Below, piece after piece: positions 1 through 12,238 of a stretch of 64,000 bases of DNA; position 1 is the first letter of the stretch, and the number at the start of each line of letters is the position of its first letter. This DNA comes from Zasmidium citrigriseum (Eukaryota > Ascomycota > Dothideomycetes > Mycosphaerellales > Mycosphaerellaceae): NCBI GenBank assembly GCA_002786025.1, contig NHNW01000081.1, forward strand, positions 1 through 64,000. The letters are read 5' to 3'. A model generated the notes under the pieces. The model was not told where the DNA came from and did no database searches. It saw only the letters and a list, made by a program, of their open reading frames with translations. Made by a program: the position numbers and the translations under genes.

Positions 1-299
1 TATAGTTTCTAACGGAGTATATACTAGTCGTCCGCCCTAGTATAATACTACTCGTACTACCTAGTTTACTCGTCTAGTAATAGATTAAGGAGCTCTACGA
101 CTTTACGATATACGACGAGTAGTTTATTATTATTACTACGACTAAAGAGTAGGAGCTATAGATATCGAAGAAGAAGAAGCTAAGTAGGTAGAAGAAAGTA
201 TATTATATCTCGGACGTTATACGTAAGGAACATAAGATAGATAAGATACGAGTATATACTAGGAGCCTCGGCCGCGGCTATATTAAGGACGGTAGAGTT

Positions 300-2060
300 A
301 TAGTCGCTACGTTAGTATATTAGTAAAAGGTCTAGGGCGAGACTATAGGCGTAGCGGCGCTATAGTAGAGAAACATTATCGTTATCTCTAGCTAGGAAAA
401 TATAGAGAAGTAGATTACCTACGTCGATTACTCTATAGGAAGGGTATATACGAAGAACGTAAACGGTATTATTGGCGCTATATTTATTAACGAAATGCAT
501 ATCTATAGTAACTACTAGTACTCGCTCTAGAAGACGCTTAGTTCTCTACTAGGATACCCTCCTATCGTTAGCCTTAGCGCTACTCCGTACCGCTTCCCAA
601 ATAAGCTAGCTACGATTACTATAGCTAGCTACGCGCGGTATTATAACTATTACTAGAATAAGAGCCTTAAGACGGTTAAGTAGAATAGGAAGAACGTCGT
701 TATTACAGACCTAGCGGTTTAGAAGAGCGTCTTTACTATTAATACTAGTAATTAGTTTTCTACCGAGACTAGCGCTACTATTAAGAACTATACGCTTAAG
801 CTTAAAGACGATATTAACCGTCGAACTAAGAAGTAGTTAAAAAAGGCTATATAGGAGGTTATTAGAGCTAGCGCTTAATTAATATCTATAGCTCTCTAGG
901 GCGCTAGTAAGTTTATAAGCGAGGGTAACGCTAGTAATAATATAGACCCGCTCGAGAAACTAGATAAGTCGCGAAACGAGTTTACTAACTAGCTCTAGTA
1001 CTTATAGATATATATCTTAAGGTAAGATATATAGAACCTAAACGGTAGTAACGGAACCTACCTATACGTTAACTATCTTACGAATACCTATTTCGATCTC
1101 TACTTACGATAGCTAAAGGACGTCGCTAATAAGCTAAAGCCTATCTTTAAGCGAGACTAGCCGAAGAAGGACTTCCGAAAGTTCTTAGGTTATATATAAA
1201 AGTAGTAGATTATCTAGCTATAGCTAGAGCTAGAGTTATAGGTCTAGAAAGACCTAGTACTATACGACGAGATTAACGGCTACGCTAAGAGGTATATAGC
1301 TAAGGTCTTAGGTAAGGAGAGGGACCGAGCCGTCTAGCTTAAGAAGTAAGCGAAGGGCGAATTGTCCGAGGACGAGGAAGACGATAAACCCCTAGGATCG
1401 GTATTTATAAGATAGTATACGCTACTACTCTATACGACTACTAGCGGTAAGACGATTATAGAGATTATTCGCTAAGCCCGCTCTTAGAAGAACTATATAG
1501 ATTTCTTCCGTAAGCTTACCTTCGTTAGCGTTAAGCTATTTAACTACTTCTTACTCGAGACGATAATTAAGTATATTATCGATTAGTAGCTCGAGCTAGA
1601 CCTATTACCTAGGATAGAATATATTAGCTTCCTTAGACTAAAGATAACGAAGGAGGCTACTAATTAGGTATTAGTAGACTTTCGTATAACTACGCTAGTT
1701 AAAGAGGGATATAGTAATACGCTATTCCTTCTCCTTAGTTATATCTAGCTTTATAAAGCTAGAGTCTAGTTTACTCTAGTAGACCTCGTCGTATAATTAG
1801 ATTAGTAATAGAAGGCGATCGATAATATCTAGGTATCTAGCCGTCCGAATCGTAACTAGCTAATCTAGCTAGCCGAATTTATAGAGAGCGTTCGTCTAGT
1901 TAGCGTTAGCGAGTAGTATAACTTAGGAGAGATATTAACGACGTAGTATAAGAAGTAGAGAGTAGTATTTAACTAGCTAAACTCGCGGATAGGGAACGTA
2001 ACGCTAGAGGATAATATCGATATAGTAGATTAAGTATAGTACGTCTACGCTATAAGTAGA
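300..2060 (+). pseudogene. RIP-inactivated SNF2-like helicase relic
   Basis: Reading in the frame of position 489 and taking TAG/TAA as former Gln or Trp codons gives one continuous frame without indels. A degenerate Walker A-like stretch (GETIG) lies at about 336-350. NEMH at 489-500 sits at the place of the DExH box. SLSATP at 567-584, 26 codons later, corresponds to motif III. The order and the motif II to III spacing fit a SNF2/DEAH-type ATPase. The frame continues past an acidic segment near 1360-1390 into a possible C-terminal half, but no clear motif VI was seen. It is certainly not expressed as a full protein. It could be cargo of the transposon or an unrelated repeated helicase. Confidence 0.6.
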
Positions 2061-3404
2061 ATAAGTCGATAAGTAGTACCGTATATCTAATATCTCGATT
2101 ACCCGCTTACGAGTTATAGCCTCTATTATCTAGCGTAGTAATCTAAAAGTCTTATATTAGCGGCGTCGATAGCGTAGAGATAGATAACGGAGCGCTATAT
2201 ATATAATAACGCTACGTAAAACGGTTATAGCGTACTAAGCTATAGCTTCCTACTACTATATATACGCGCTACTATAATAATACGATAGAACGCGTCTCTA
2301 TTAATATAATTCCGAGCGTTATAACTATTTACTATCTACTACTATAACGATAGAACCTATTCGTAAGTCTTACTCGATAACTACTCGTACTAATCGTCGT
2401 TACTAGTATAGGATATAATATACGACTTATACTATTAAAAAGAACCTCGAGCTTAACGATACTAATTATACTAGCTTCTATACTACTATCGAACGTATTA
2501 CTACTACGAGGGGCTAGATATCGAATACTTTTAGATCGATTATAGAAAAGGAAATAGTATAGAAAGAGTTACTACGGCTATTTCTAGCGGACGAAGAGGC
2601 TTATATATAGTTTCCTAATACTCTTATACTACTAGGGAAGTAGGCTAGGTAAGAGGCGTTTAGTTATCTCGTAGTAAAGATTTATACTAACTTTAGATAG
2701 CGGTAGCGCTAGAGAGATACTATATTACGACTATACGATACTATCGATATATTATATCTATCTAGACGGCTAGAGTCTAAAAGTCTAGCCTTAAGAGAAG
2801 AAAGGAGAGAAAGGATACGCGAGCTATTAATACTATAAGCTATATTAATAGAATAGTACGATAAAATAGTTAAAATCGTATAAAAGAGCGGCGAGACTAA
2901 GCCTCTATATTAGCTCTATAAACTCGTAAGAGGATAGCTGTAGCCTACTTCTCGCGGATAGATAGTAATTAAGGATTTAGATTTCTCCCTTTTCCGAGAT
3001 CTACTATAGTTAGATTACTAGTTCGATCTAATAGAAGATTATATAGGATAGGGAAAAGGCGAATCTATAACGACTTTATACCTTACGACGATCGATAATA
3101 AGCGGTAGTAGAAGGTAGTTATAGCTCGAATAGTTCGAGAGGACTAGTACCTCGAATTCGTTATCGTATAGCGAGGGATTATAGGTTAACGGTATTAGTA
3201 TATAGTATAAACTAAAGGGTAAAGGTCTTAGTATTCCGTAGGCTAACTACTTTATATAGTTACTTATATATAGCTTCTTATCTTACTTATCTACTTCCCT
3301 ACTCTCGCGGCCTATTCTTACTATCTATTAGAGAGCTCTAATACTCCTTCTAGGCCTAATATTATCCGTTACGTCGGCGTAGATATCTAAATATATATCG
3401 TAGA

Positions 3405-3470
3405 TAGCGTTAATAGCGCGCTAGGTATACGTATAGTAGCGCGTTAAAGCTTAACGCGCTATTAACGCTA
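3405..3470. repeat. Nested perfect inverted repeats (hairpin)
   Basis: A 16-nt arm at 3405-3420 (tagcgttaatagcgcg) is matched by its exact reverse complement at 3455-3470. Inside, 3437-3447 (tagcgcgttaa) pairs perfectly with 3451-3461 around a 3-nt loop. Related GCGTTAA words recur at about 7204-7220, so these stretches on the two sides of the transposase relic may be remains of subterminal repeats. Confidence 0.6.
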
Positions 3471-3699
3471 CGGGAGTAGGGGCTTAGCGATAACGCGTAC
3501 CCTCTATTAATAACGCTTATATAGTATTATATCGGTATATATAATATACTATCGCTCTTAACTTCGGATTAAAACCCTCTATATATAGGCTATCTCTATA
3601 CGATATACTAGGCGTATAGAAAGTATTTCTATCGCCTAGAGGGCGTATAGAGACACCTATAAACCTATAGCGCTACTAACGACCTAGAACGTATAATCT

Positions 3700-6600
3700 A
3701 TATCGACGACCTAGTAGATAGTCTAATACTTAATATAGATATACTAGCCTAGGCCTAGCTATAAGTTAGAGAAGAGGATTACGGATAGGAAGGGTTAGAA
3801 GTTCTAGAATAGATACCGTTTAACGCTAAAGAAGACAATAAATAAGAAGAGTTAGAACTTCTAGATTAGGTACCGTATAACGCGGAAGAGGATAACGATA
3901 AGATACTACTACTATAAGGGCTATTTAATACCTATACTAGGGTTAACGACAACTTATAGGATAGAGAGGTAGCAAGTAGAGTCTCTAGTACTATAAGACT
4001 CTATAACGTCTAAGATAGTATAGATATAGGCGATACGACCGACGATAATAGCGAATCTATCTACTCTAGTAGCTCGATTCGTATAGGCCGTAGACGGCTC
4101 TCTATAGTAAGTAATCCGGATAACTATAATATTATAATATTTAAAGAGAGTACTAGAAAGAAGGTAGGAACGTAGCTTTACCCGTACGTTAGATATTATT
4201 ATAGTAACGGCGATAACTAATACTTTAATATAGAAATACCGTATATACTAGACGATTATTAGACGAAATAGGTATATTTAACTCCCTATTCGACTCTTCT
4301 TTCGTAAGATAGCTACTAGAAGAGAAGGTATTAGCTAAAGTAATTACTCGCCTCCTTATAAATCTAGTACTTAAGCCTCTTTACGAACTACTAAGCTAGT
4401 AGAATCTAATCGAGCTTAAGGATAAGATAGAGTAGATAGGTAGCTCTTTATTAGGGCGATTAGGCTAGTAGTAGAGAGGTAAGATATTAGTAGCTATAGG
4501 ATATAGTACCGACGGAGCGATAAGGTATCTATTTAGGTTTCGTTCGCCGCTAGATAGAGTTCGTTTCCTTATAGGCTATAACGGATTTAAAGATAACCTA
4601 ATATACGCCCTATACCGGATAATAACAAAATAAGAACCTAGGAGCTAGATCTATAGTAAGATAGCGTCTACGGACTAGTAGTAGCGGATATAAGATTCGC
4701 TTAGTATAGATAGCGTAACGATCGTACCGATTATTATTATAAGTAATAAGACGTAGGTAACGAATTACTAGGGAAACCTTACTTCGTATCTAGTATATAT
4801 AATAATTAGTAACCTTCCGGAAGACGTACGGTACTTAAATAACCGCCTAGCTAGTATACTCTTAGCCTAGCTACTAGTTATTAAGGATAGGGACCTCGTT
4901 ACCCGACTCTAGGTACTATACGACTATATAAACTAACTATTCGACCCTATCCGCCGACTTAGATATGGAGACGGAGTAGATATTAAGTATATAGACGGCT
5001 ATATATAGCGATACTTCCCTATTATAGTAGCGATATCGATTAATTACGAGGAGTAGGTTAAGATAGTATATGTTAACTCTCGAAACTACTATCCGCTATA
5101 TCTTATCTATCCTAACTAGCGCGAGAACCTCGAAATTATAGCTAAATAGCGTACGTATAATAATACTAAGCGCTAGTAGAGGAAGTAACGGTACCGCTAG
5201 TCTAGGGCTAGTAAAGGCGACTAAAGTAAGAAGAGGAAAAGTAAGGCCTTATACGAGTCGGACGATAAGGACGATCTAGTATAGGATATCTATAATATAG
5301 AAAACTTTACGTAGGGATACCCTAAGGTAAATATCTATAAAACGCTTATCGTTAATATCCTATACTAGCTACTAAAGGGAGTACTTTATTATACCTTAAC
5401 TTAGACGACGAAGCTTTTAACGGAATAGATACGGAAACGTACTACTAAAAGGGTTAAGCGCTAGATAGCCTATAACCTAGGCTAGAGTATAAAAAGAGGT
5501 AAGGCCGCTATACCTATAGAGGCGATTACCGATATTATCGACTAACGGTTTATATCTATACCGCTATACCCTAATACTAAGGTCTTCCGCTATTTCTCCG
5601 AGGTTAAATAGTAGACGGATAAAGAATAGAAGAGCCTACTCCGATAGATATTACTAGTATTTACGCCGCTATTAATAGAAGCTAATTAGATACTAGCCTT
5701 AAATTTTATATAGGCTATAGTAGACTTTATCTTATTAGCTATATACCCGAGCTACGATAATAATACCCTACGATATATAGACCTAGTATTATTCCGAATA
5801 AACGAGCTTCGGGATATGTTTTTATACTTCTAACTATAATATAGCGATAAAGAAGGGGAAAAGGAAAGATACTTTAATTTCCCTAAGTAGTATACTATAA
5901 TATACTATCTAGAGATAATCTAACGATTCGGTAGTACTACTAGGTAAGAGACTAGATTATTCGAGTATAACTACGTTAAATATATTAAGAATACCTTTAA
6001 GCTTACTAATAAGAAGAATAGTTAGGAGGACTAGATTATAGACGCTAAGAAGCGTAGGATAAACCTTTAGACCCGCTTCGACGATACTCTACTCTTTCGA
6101 AGGCTAACTCGGACTAAAGAGCTAGAATATTTATTAATACCTAATAGACCGACTTAAGTAGTAGATATCCCTAGTACGTTCGGATAGCCGAGGAAGACGT
6201 TAAACGTAGGCCTCCCTATTAATAACGACTACTAGAGAATAGTCGTAGAGGTAGAATCGATACTTAGTAAGACTAAAGGCCGATATTTCCGTAGAGTAAT
6301 AGCTACGTTCGTACGCGAGAATCGGCTACCTCCTCTAGTAATAGCGTTAGCCGAAGGCGAGTATAGACGGCCTAATCTAGATAAGATCGTAGAAGACGAC
6401 GAATAGGTACTACTACTCCGTTTAAAGTTCTATTTATCCGCGAGGTATTAGAAAAGGACGGGTAAATCTCGATCTAATCTAGACGCGGTAGAGTAAGACT
6501 TCGTCCGATATATATATTTATAGTAGAGAGTTTAAAGCTACGAGAGATACGACTAGATATAGGTATAAGAGTATACTACTAGTATAGACGATACGGCTAA

Positions 6601-7010
6601 AGATATACTATTTAAGGGTATACTACCCGCCTAAGTAAAACTAATCGTTATAGTAGAGGACTAAGCGTTAAGCGTTAATAGTAAAGGTATAGGTACCGAG
6701 AAGGATAAGGATAATACCTAGTTTACTAGTCGCGCTCCTATACTAGAATATACTAGGGTATTCGTTAAACTATACTAGCTAAAGGAGAAGAATAGCTTAG
6801 TAGATAAGATATATAGTATAATAGTAATTAAGCGTATACTATTAGTACTAGTATACGGCCTCTTATAAGGTAGATAGATATATAAACTCTCGTATATTAC
6901 TTATACTATCTATATAGTACTAGTCGATAAAGCCGAGCTAGATAGAGACAAGTTTATTAATAATACGGCTAACTTCGAGACTTATAATATATTATAGAAT
7001 ATAGAGTAGG
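3700..7010 (+). pseudogene. RIP-inactivated Plavaka-type transposase relic
   Basis: In the frame of position 4712, with TAG/TAA read as Gln or Trp, a long continuous protein relic appears. It shows landmarks of the fungal Plavaka (CACTA/CMC-related) transposase: the SNKT-xVTNYxGN block at about 4733-4780; the SNLPEDVRYLNN block at about 4806-4841; GYI-xRYFPIIVA at 4997-5036, followed by a region where Cys pairs have become Tyr; then a KGVL block, a PSYDNNTLRYID block and a YFNFPK-like block towards 5890. The limits are uncertain; the recognisable core is 4200-6000. Near the N-terminus an in-frame 57-bp (19-codon) acidic segment is duplicated (about 3794-3907). No codon-level indels were met in the core, so inactivation was by RIP alone. 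Confidence 0.8.
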
Positions 7011-8735
7011 AGGCGGAGGTCGCTCGAGTAGTAGTAGACGTACGCTCGTAACGCTAATCTAGATTATAACTATATATCGCTCTATAGAAGCGCTTTAATA
7101 TTAGTTTCGAGTAGCGTATATATATTAGGCGGCGTAAATATATATATATACCGCGGCGTAATTATATCGAGTAGCGTAAGGACTACGAGTAGGCTAAGCT
7201 ACTTAGCGCGTTAACGCTACGCCTTACGTATATCTTTACGCTTCTCGAACTACCTTAGCCCGCTTAGCCTACTTAGTATCCTTAACTACGCTCGCCTTTT
7301 AGGTTTTCTAGACGAAAGCCTACTACCCCTATAGCCGCTCTTACTCTTAATCTAAGCTCTATATCTACTACCCTAATAGACTCTAAGGGTTTAAAGAAGG
7401 CCGCTAATAATGTAGCTATCTTAAGTACCTCCTTCGGCTCTAGTAGTAATAGTAACGTTATATAGATAGAAATTAAGCTATAGAAGGCGATTAAGGTAGC
7501 TTCGATATTACTAGACCTCTATAACCTTCTACTAGCTAAGAACGACGATCTACGAAGGTTACTAGGTAATAAGAGCTATATAAAGAGTAAGGCGATAAGG
7601 AAGGTAATTAGTAAGGGGCGAGTCTTCGATAACGAGACTATCGAGCTCCTTATTACTACTAAGAATAATAAGGAAGCTACTAAGGTAGCTACTAGTAAGC
7701 TAAAGGAAGAAATTAAGCGACTAGTAGTATAGAAGGCGACTAGGTTAGACGCTTTAAAATTACTTAGTAGTAAAGCGAGGGTATAGCGAGTAATTACTAA
7801 TAAGAGCTATATTATAGCTTAGAGGGTATATAATTAAGTAGCAAAGGCCGCTAGTTACCTCTTAATAACTAGATAACTACTAGATCTAGAGTAGTAGCAA
7901 GAATATTAACTTACCGCCGAGTTACTCTACGATAAGATACTATCTATTAGAGCTACCTTATAGTAGTAGAAGGAAGCTAAGGAAGCGATTAAAGTAGTAA
8001 GGGAGGTATAGGAGGGTAAAACGAGCAATATTAAAATACCTAAGAGAAAGCGTAATACTATAAGGCGGATTAATAACGAGGCGGCTACCTTAGACGATAT
8101 TATAACCTCTAAGATAGTAGCTCTAACTAGTATTATCGTAGTAGACGAGAGGATTAAGTAAGAGGGCGCCGAGGAGATTAAATATAAGCCTAAAGAAGTA
8201 CCTAATAATAGCGAGTAGCTCTACTCTTAACTACCTCTAGAGCCGTTTAACGAGGATCTATACTTAGGCTCCTTATATTAATATATAGATTCTTCGTTAT
8301 AGGCTAAGATAGATACTATAAGCGATAGCGCCTATAAGCTAGTTTAACGTATAAACGCGTCTCTTAAACGCGAGAATTACGTAATAATTATATAGAGTTT
8401 CTTAGCCTCTAATTAGCTACCGCTAGAAAGGGCGGCAAACGACGAATTAGGCTAGTTTTAAGGTTTTAAAAGGGGTATATTAGCTTAATAGCTTAAGGAT
8501 ACTTAGAGGCGGCTTTAAGCTACTTTACGATAGTCTAGTACTATACTACTACTATATAATATTATAATATTTAGTACTAGGTTTATATAATATATATTTA
8601 GTCGATCCTATATATTCCTTTATAATATATAGGTATTAGTAGGTTATAGTATTAATAGAGGGTAAAATCTATATATTATAGCCGTATCTACTAATAAATC
8701 CGAGTTATCCGAGCTAATACGAGCTCCTCTTCTAC
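7011..8735. other. RIP-mutated stretch without recognised gene
   Basis: Same TA-rich composition as the rest of the block. From 7120 to 7270 there is a cluster of repeated GCGTAA/GCGTTAACG words, some in opposite orientation. From about 7300 to 8200 a frame rich in Lys, Glu and Arg codons suggests another decayed coding region with coiled-coil character, but no family could be named. Confidence 0.4.
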
Positions 8736-8884
8736 TGTACTTTATACAATTGTTATACTACGTAGATATATTACTTTAACTTCGTTTTAATTTTATATTA
8801 CTTAGAAAGGTAAGTACTATATAGATAAAAAAAAATTAAAGAAAATAGATCGCTCTACGTAGTGCAATAATTGCCTAAACTACG
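8736..8884. repeat. Imperfect 30-bp inverted repeat at element boundary
   Basis: The arm at 8736-8765 and the reverse complement of 8855-8884 align over 30 bp with seven differences. Five of these are C/T or G/A transitions of the RIP type. The outer arm coincides with the change from RIP-type DNA to normal composition at about 8880, so it may mark the end of the element or a small nested element of about 150 bp. Confidence 0.5.
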
Positions 8885-9480
8885 TGACGAGAGGAAGCTG
8901 TAGCGCGCTTAGTTAGGCTTAGCGTGGCCGACTGGCTGTGCGGCCGACTACCTCCCGGGAGATGTTAGGCCCCAGAGGTCGATCGTTCTGGGAGTAGAAC
9001 TAGCGAGCCAGGGCGTGAGTTATCTCACAAGCACTTCCCTCTTCCGACTTCGAAGAATGCGACATCGTTCGTCCTTCAACAACCTATACAGTCACAGATG
9101 CGAAACTGACATTCATCGAGATACCGCATAACAGTATCGTATATCCAAAGCATGGCCACATTCCCCTCCCTCGCAATCAATGCACACAAAAGACGCATTG
9201 ATGACATGCTCTCCGCCATCCAGCAGCGACTACGCGGTCAGCAGAGAATCCTTCATAAGGCTGAAGGAGCAGCGCAGCTACTACCCATGCAGTCTGAGTA
9301 ACATTATGTCAAGGATCTTACTGGCTGCTCTACCAATGGAGTATATTGTACGGTGGTACGCCGAACGCTAGTCTCTCTCCTCCAGGAATCAGAAGCATTA
9401 GGGTCCGAAAACGCTTGAGGTATGTATTGATCTCAACTCTCGGGTTTTGAAAAGATGCAAGACCTTACAATTCCGTAACA
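8885..9480. other. Intergenic region with one weak small ORF
   Basis: Normal base composition resumes here. The only coding-like item is an ATG frame at 9152-9301 (49 codons, helix-forming, rich in Gln and Arg) with no family match and no clear exon partner; it may be the decayed end of a gene cut by the transposon. The rest is presumed upstream region of the P450 gene. Confidence 0.4.
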
Positions 9481-11305
9481 ATGCCCGAACTACTATCTCC
9501 AACAACCATCCTCATTCTCCTCGCCTTCACAACATGTCTCTACCTCCTCTACCGCACCGCCCTCCCCAAACCCCTCCCCGGAATCCCCTACGTCCCCGGC
9601 TCCGAAAAGTCCCTCCTAGGAAACCTCCCCCTCGCCCTCACGCACCTGAAAACCCACGGCCGCTTCAGCAGCTACTTCTACCAACCCTGCTCCGACCTCC
9701 AAGTCCCCCTCCTCCAAATCTTCATGCGCCCCTTCAGCCGTCCCTGGCTCCTCCTCTGCGACGGCCGCGAAGCCCAAGACCTAATGACCCGTCGCGCGCA
9801 CGAGTTCGAGTATGCGGACTTCGCGATTGATCTGCATCGGGCGGCGTGGCCGGAGACTCTGGCGAGTTTGAAGACGAATGAGAGGTGGAGGGCGAATCGG
9901 AGGATGATGGGGGAGACGGCGACGTCGAGGTTTATTAATAGTGTCGGGTTGGAGGCGATGTATAAGGGGGCGGAGGAGCTTGTGGAGTTGTTGAGGGTTA
10001 AGGAGAGGTTGGCGGGTGGGGAGGCGTTTGATATTAGGGAGGATTTGAAGAGTGCTACTGCTGATATGTGAGTTTCCCAGACTGATCGTCACAAAATGGG
10101 TTCTTCGCTGATCTGTTTCGCCAGTATCTGGACATTTTCCTACAACGGCAATCTCGGAGCCGTCGCCTCCCAAATCAAAGCCTTGACCGCTTCCAACAGA
10201 CTCTTGGACCAACAAACCCTCGCCTCCAAACTTCCAGACGTCCTCAAAGCCATCATCGAGATCTCAGAAACATCTCAAATCCCTCTCGAATCACCACTTG
10301 GAATAACGCACCAAAAGCTCGTCCTCAGACTCAGTCCCAAACTCCGACGTGCCACCGCGGTCCACGATGCACGGTTAGAACACGAAGTCCAACAAGCCGC
10401 GCAACGTCTCTCCAAAAACGACCTCCCTCCAGACGAAAGCGCCATGGCCTCAATGCTCAACAGACTCCAAAGCGTCTGGGGCGAGAACATCCCTCAAGCC
10501 GAGCTAAAAGCCGTGCAAAATGAACTAGCATTAATGATGCACGCCGGACAGAAGACAGTCGCAGATACGTCTGCGTGGGCAATCAAGTATCTCGCTGTGC
10601 ATCAAGTAACTCCACCCCTTGCCTTCACCTCCTCCGCCTACTAACATTCACCAGGACATCCAAACCCGCATCCGCGCCGAACTCCTCTCCACCTTCCCCA
10701 ACCACCCCTCCCTCCCAAAAGCAACCCTCCCAACAGCCACCCTCCCCCACACCGACGCCCTCGCCCACGAAGTCCTCCGCCACATGCCCATAATCCCGTG
10801 CCACATCCGCACAGCCCTCATCGACACGCAACTCCTGGGCCACTTCATCCCCAAAGGAACCTCAATTTTCATGCCGCCCATAGGACCATCCTTCACATCC
10901 CCCGCTCTGCCCATCCCCGAAGACAAACGGACCGGTAATGCGGCGTCTCGGATGTGGAGTCACAAGCATGAGGATCTGGAGGTCTTTCGCCCGGATCGCT
11001 GGATCGATGAGAGTGGGAAGTTTGATGCGAGGGCGGCGCCGATGTTGACTTTTGCGGATGGGCCGAGGGCGTGTTTTGGTAAGTTACCGTCGTTTGAGCA
11101 AGGGGAGAGGGGATGGGTGAGCTGACTTATGGCAGGGTCCAAGTTTGCTATGTTGGAGCTGAGGGTTTTGCTTTGCATGATTATCTGGCATTTCGAGATT
11201 CTGGAACTGCCGGAGGCGTTGGTGGATTTTGAGGCGAACGATTTCTTGACGATTGAGCCAAGGAATACGTTGGCCAAGCTCAAGACGATTGACAGGTCGG
11301 CTTGA
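9481..11305 (+). CDS. Cytochrome P450 monooxygenase
   Basis: Haem-thiolate monooxygenase, predicted on the endoplasmic reticulum membrane; substrate unknown. Four exons (9481-10067, 10125-10605, 10655-11078, 11136-11305) give about 553 residues. Visible are an N-terminal membrane anchor (about 9-24), an I-helix segment around HAGQKTVADT, an ExxR motif (EVLR), a PERF-like segment (FRPDRW) and the haem-binding loop FADGPRACFG, which is split by the third intron directly after the Cys codon. The three introns are 57, 49 and 57 nt, with a clear ctaac branch site in the second. The coding strand is strongly C-rich in the first 300 bp and then turns G-rich. It lies 600 bp from the RIP block and has no obvious pathway partner except the anchored Cys-rich protein gene downstream. 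Confidence 0.92.
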
Positions 11306-11591
11306 GAAATAGGCACCGGACCAACTATATCAAGTGACAGCCTCGACGCCCAATGAAAGAATATAATAAAAGCGTCCCTCGCACCAGCCGCACTCCAACA
11401 CGCCCAGAACACACGCATTGTGCATGACAGGGATCCTCAGCCATGTTCGCCAAGGTACACAGGAACATCACAGCCTGCAGTACCTTTCGATAATAGCACA
11501 TCTTCCCAATCAGCCGCTCGCCATATCTCACGTTGAGTACATATCTGACTCTCTCCCGTAACCCACTCGAGCCCCTTACCATCACTCCAAA

Positions 11592-12068
11592 ATGACAACC
11601 CTCAACCGCAGTACGCCCCATCACCCACCCACCCATTCTCAAACCCCTAACAAACCCTCCAACAGCAACCTGTCCCTCCCCCGCCATCTCCGCCCCGAAC
11701 CTCCCACCCTGGTGGAACGAAATCCCCACGCCCCTGTGTGGTTCCAACTCCCAAACCGATATTCCGCTACAAAATCTCTCAGGTACCGCCAAACCCTCAC
11801 TCATCCTCTGGCCGTCAACTGATAATGCCTCTCAGCATGCTGTGAACCCAATACAATCCAGGAAGCCGAAGGCTGCTTCATCTACTGCCAACCGACAAGT
11901 CCCACAATCGGTGCTCTGGGCGAATGTGCGCTACTGCAGACGAATGTGACGAGTCCTGTGGCGAATAACTGTAATGATGCACATAGGGAGGCGGTGGAAT
12001 CAGGGGCGGTGAAGTTTGGTGTTTCCGGCGTGTTGATGCTCTCTCTGCTGTTGATTAGCTTGTACTAG
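11592..12068 (+). CDS. Small Cys-rich protein with C-terminal hydrophobic anchor
   Basis: Function unknown. The 3' exons are convincing: 11666-11782 and 11836-12068 join in phase to give a Cys-rich segment (Cys at the start, then LCGSN, a CC pair, GCFIYC, GEC and NNC) with an NVT glycosylation site and a hydrophobic tail (VSGVLMLSLLLISLY) that resembles a GPI or tail anchor. The proposed first exon 11592-11610 with a 55-nt intron (branch ctaac) keeps phase but encodes no signal peptide, so the true 5' end may lie further upstream. Length about 122 residues as modelled. It is probably a cell-surface protein of the fungal small secreted type. Confidence 0.55.
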
Positions 12069-12238
12069 TAGCGTTCGCTCTTGGTTCCATGTTGCTCGAT
12101 ACCCCTACCTCCAAATAGAACTGCACAACACCCTGCTCCCTTCTGACGGGCAAGGCTCAAGTTGCTTCGAGGATTGAAAAGGAGTAGTTCTTGAAGCTGA
12201 TTGATGTGTTCATTGACATTTCATTCGGGCTGGTATCA

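Larger units (their letters stand above)
1..8884. mobile_element. RIP-degraded transposon block, left end outside window
   Basis: The whole stretch is built of TA steps. CpA and TpG are almost missing (only scattered survivors, for example near 372, 495-500, 705, 1361 and 8732), while CpG, CpC, CpT and GpG remain common. This is the pattern left by repeat-induced point mutation, which changes CpA to TpA on both strands. No open frame of 60 codons survives, but collinear frames interrupted only by TAG/TAA can be followed for more than 1 kb, so damage is by transitions and not by indels. Two relics are recognisable, a SNF2-like helicase and a Plavaka-type transposase. Whether they belong to one element or to nested ones cannot be decided, because the left end is cut off. 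Composition returns to normal at about 8880. Confidence 0.9.

Noticed and set aside
1..8884. Centromere or telomere-associated AT-rich repeat
   Set aside because: The bias is specific for loss of CpA/TpG with CpG retained, and transposase and helicase frames can be decoded, so RIP of transposons explains it better.
8925..9010. tRNA-like stretch with a ggtcgatcg segment
   Set aside because: No cloverleaf with paired acceptor stem and a proper T-loop (GTTCRANTC) could be folded.
9447..9830. Proline-rich plus-strand frame
   Set aside because: Overlaps the first exon of the P450 in another frame; its Pro/Arg richness is a by-product of the C-rich codons.
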